Translations under genes and position numbers: made by a program
Shown: positions 63,229 to 64,000 of the stretch, piece after piece
How the letters are laid out: each line of letters begins with the position of its first letter
Numbering within the stretch: position 1 is the first letter of the stretch
Assembly (NCBI GenBank): GCA_932521025.1
Contig: OW051469.1
Span: forward strand, 3,608,398 to 3,672,397
DNA: 64,000 nucleotides
DNA from: Oscheius onirici
Taxonomy: Eukaryota > Nematoda > Chromadorea > Rhabditida > Rhabditidae
Direction of reading: 5' to 3'
The notes under the pieces: generated by a model
Database searches by the model: none
Told to the model about the DNA's origin: nothing
What the model saw: only the letters and a program-made list of their open reading frames with translations

Positions 63229-64000
63229 AGAAAACAGAGTCGGACTCACTGGAATTAACTGGACATTTCTCTGCTTCCGAACGCCTTGCTTGTTCACTTT
63301 CACCAAACTCATCCTTTTAAGAAACAATCCTGGTTATAAATATCGTTTTCTTGCTGAAAATTTTTGTGGTTTACTCTATAACTCTTACCTTTGAGTACTC
63401 CGTTCAAGTATTTGTGAGAGTACGTCGAATGACGAATCCAGTACACATTACCACATCTACCAGCGATTTTTGTCTTCTTTCCCAGTCGTTTTTTGTTCCT
63501 TAATAGCCTTCCATTTTTGCCTTGGTTCTCTAGAAAGAGACACCTGTTCGTTCTTATTTTTAAAGAGATGGATGGAATGTCATCATTCAGGTTAAGGGAA
63601 CTTGTCTCTGCCGATTCTGACTCATAACCGTTCGGAAGTCAAGGTCTAACTCAGTTTTGTGCCTCTTTCCATGGCCCAGAACAATTTTCGGGTTACCAAA
63701 AGACCCGGCAACTCAACCCGTCCAGACGCCCAGTAGTAAACAGTGACAAGTTTTGACTCGACCGACCAATTCCAAGTCACAAAATGAAACATTTTCCCCC
63801 GGCGCAGCAGACACTGTTGCGAGTAGTAGCCATACGGCGCTTAATCCAATTAGACAGGCCTGCTGGTCACTGTCTGGCGGGAATGACCGAGAAATGCACG
63901 TAAAACTGACGGAAAAGGGGAGCGGTGGGAAAAGCTTAAAAAAGGCATAAAGACGCTAAAATTTAAAATGAAAAATACTCAATTATGTACGCGGCATTTT
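63229..64000. other. Right end of the window, no supported gene
   Basis: No ORF with splice or family support. AT-rich with short simple repeats. Confidence 0.4.

Overview
The window looks like nematode nuclear DNA. Introns are numerous and many are extremely short (29-45 nt). Acceptors are strongly TTTCAG-like, and several genes have an acceptor-like TTTCAG directly before the start codon, as expected for spliced-leader trans-splicing. Gene content (CAP/SCP secreted protein, two neprilysins, SLC35F6-like carrier, tetraspan proteins) fits a free-living or rhabditid-type nematode; the exact clade cannot be named from the sequence. Gene models below were assembled by hand from splice sites; every multi-exon model closes to a whole number of codons.

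Layout: phospholipid scramblase (+, 0.86-1.99 kb); a decayed F-box-like family copy (+, 2.3-3.65 kb); a 12-exon IQ-motif/AAA ATPase of the IQCA/DRC11 type (-, 3.79-7.96 kb) carrying a complete opposite-strand membrane-protein gene in one intron; a shared divergent promoter with a canonical heat-shock element; cytosolic Hsp90 (+, 8.9-11.5 kb); SLC35F6-like transporter (+, 12.5-14.9 kb); mitochondrial-type arginyl-tRNA synthetase (+, 15.7-18.1 kb); CAP/SCP secreted protein (-, 18.8-20.8 kb); zinc-knuckle/RGG/RS protein (+, 22.0-23.5 kb); DHCR24-type sterol reductase (-, 23.8-26.5 kb); a 3 kb gene-empty stretch; two tandem M13 metallopeptidases (+, 29.5-37.4 kb); then a rearranged region.

The rearranged region is the most unusual part. 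A Lys/Glu-rich membrane-anchored or secreted protein gene and a His-rich peptide gene (37.4-39.25 kb, -) recur almost identically in inverted orientation at 48.1-48.65 kb and 59.95-60.7 kb (+), so the arms are nested A-B...B'-A'. Between the arms lie PGAP2 (-), a repeat-rich stretch (41.8-47.5 kb), a secreted protein, several decayed copies of a nematode F-box-like family, tRNA-derived elements, a Ser/Arg-rich protein, a Ly6-like secreted protein, a three-fold repeated zinc-finger protein and a four-TM protein. The right-hand 3 kb holds no supported gene.

Mobile DNA is mostly short and non-autonomous. Three elements show 8-bp target duplications typical of hAT elements (two of them in introns), one has TA ends, and there is a foldback family with several scattered copies. 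A short intronic motif recurs only between about 12.9 and 21.1 kb. Genes here are mostly unrelated housekeeping or secreted functions; only the two neprilysins and the inverted pairs are obvious duplicates.
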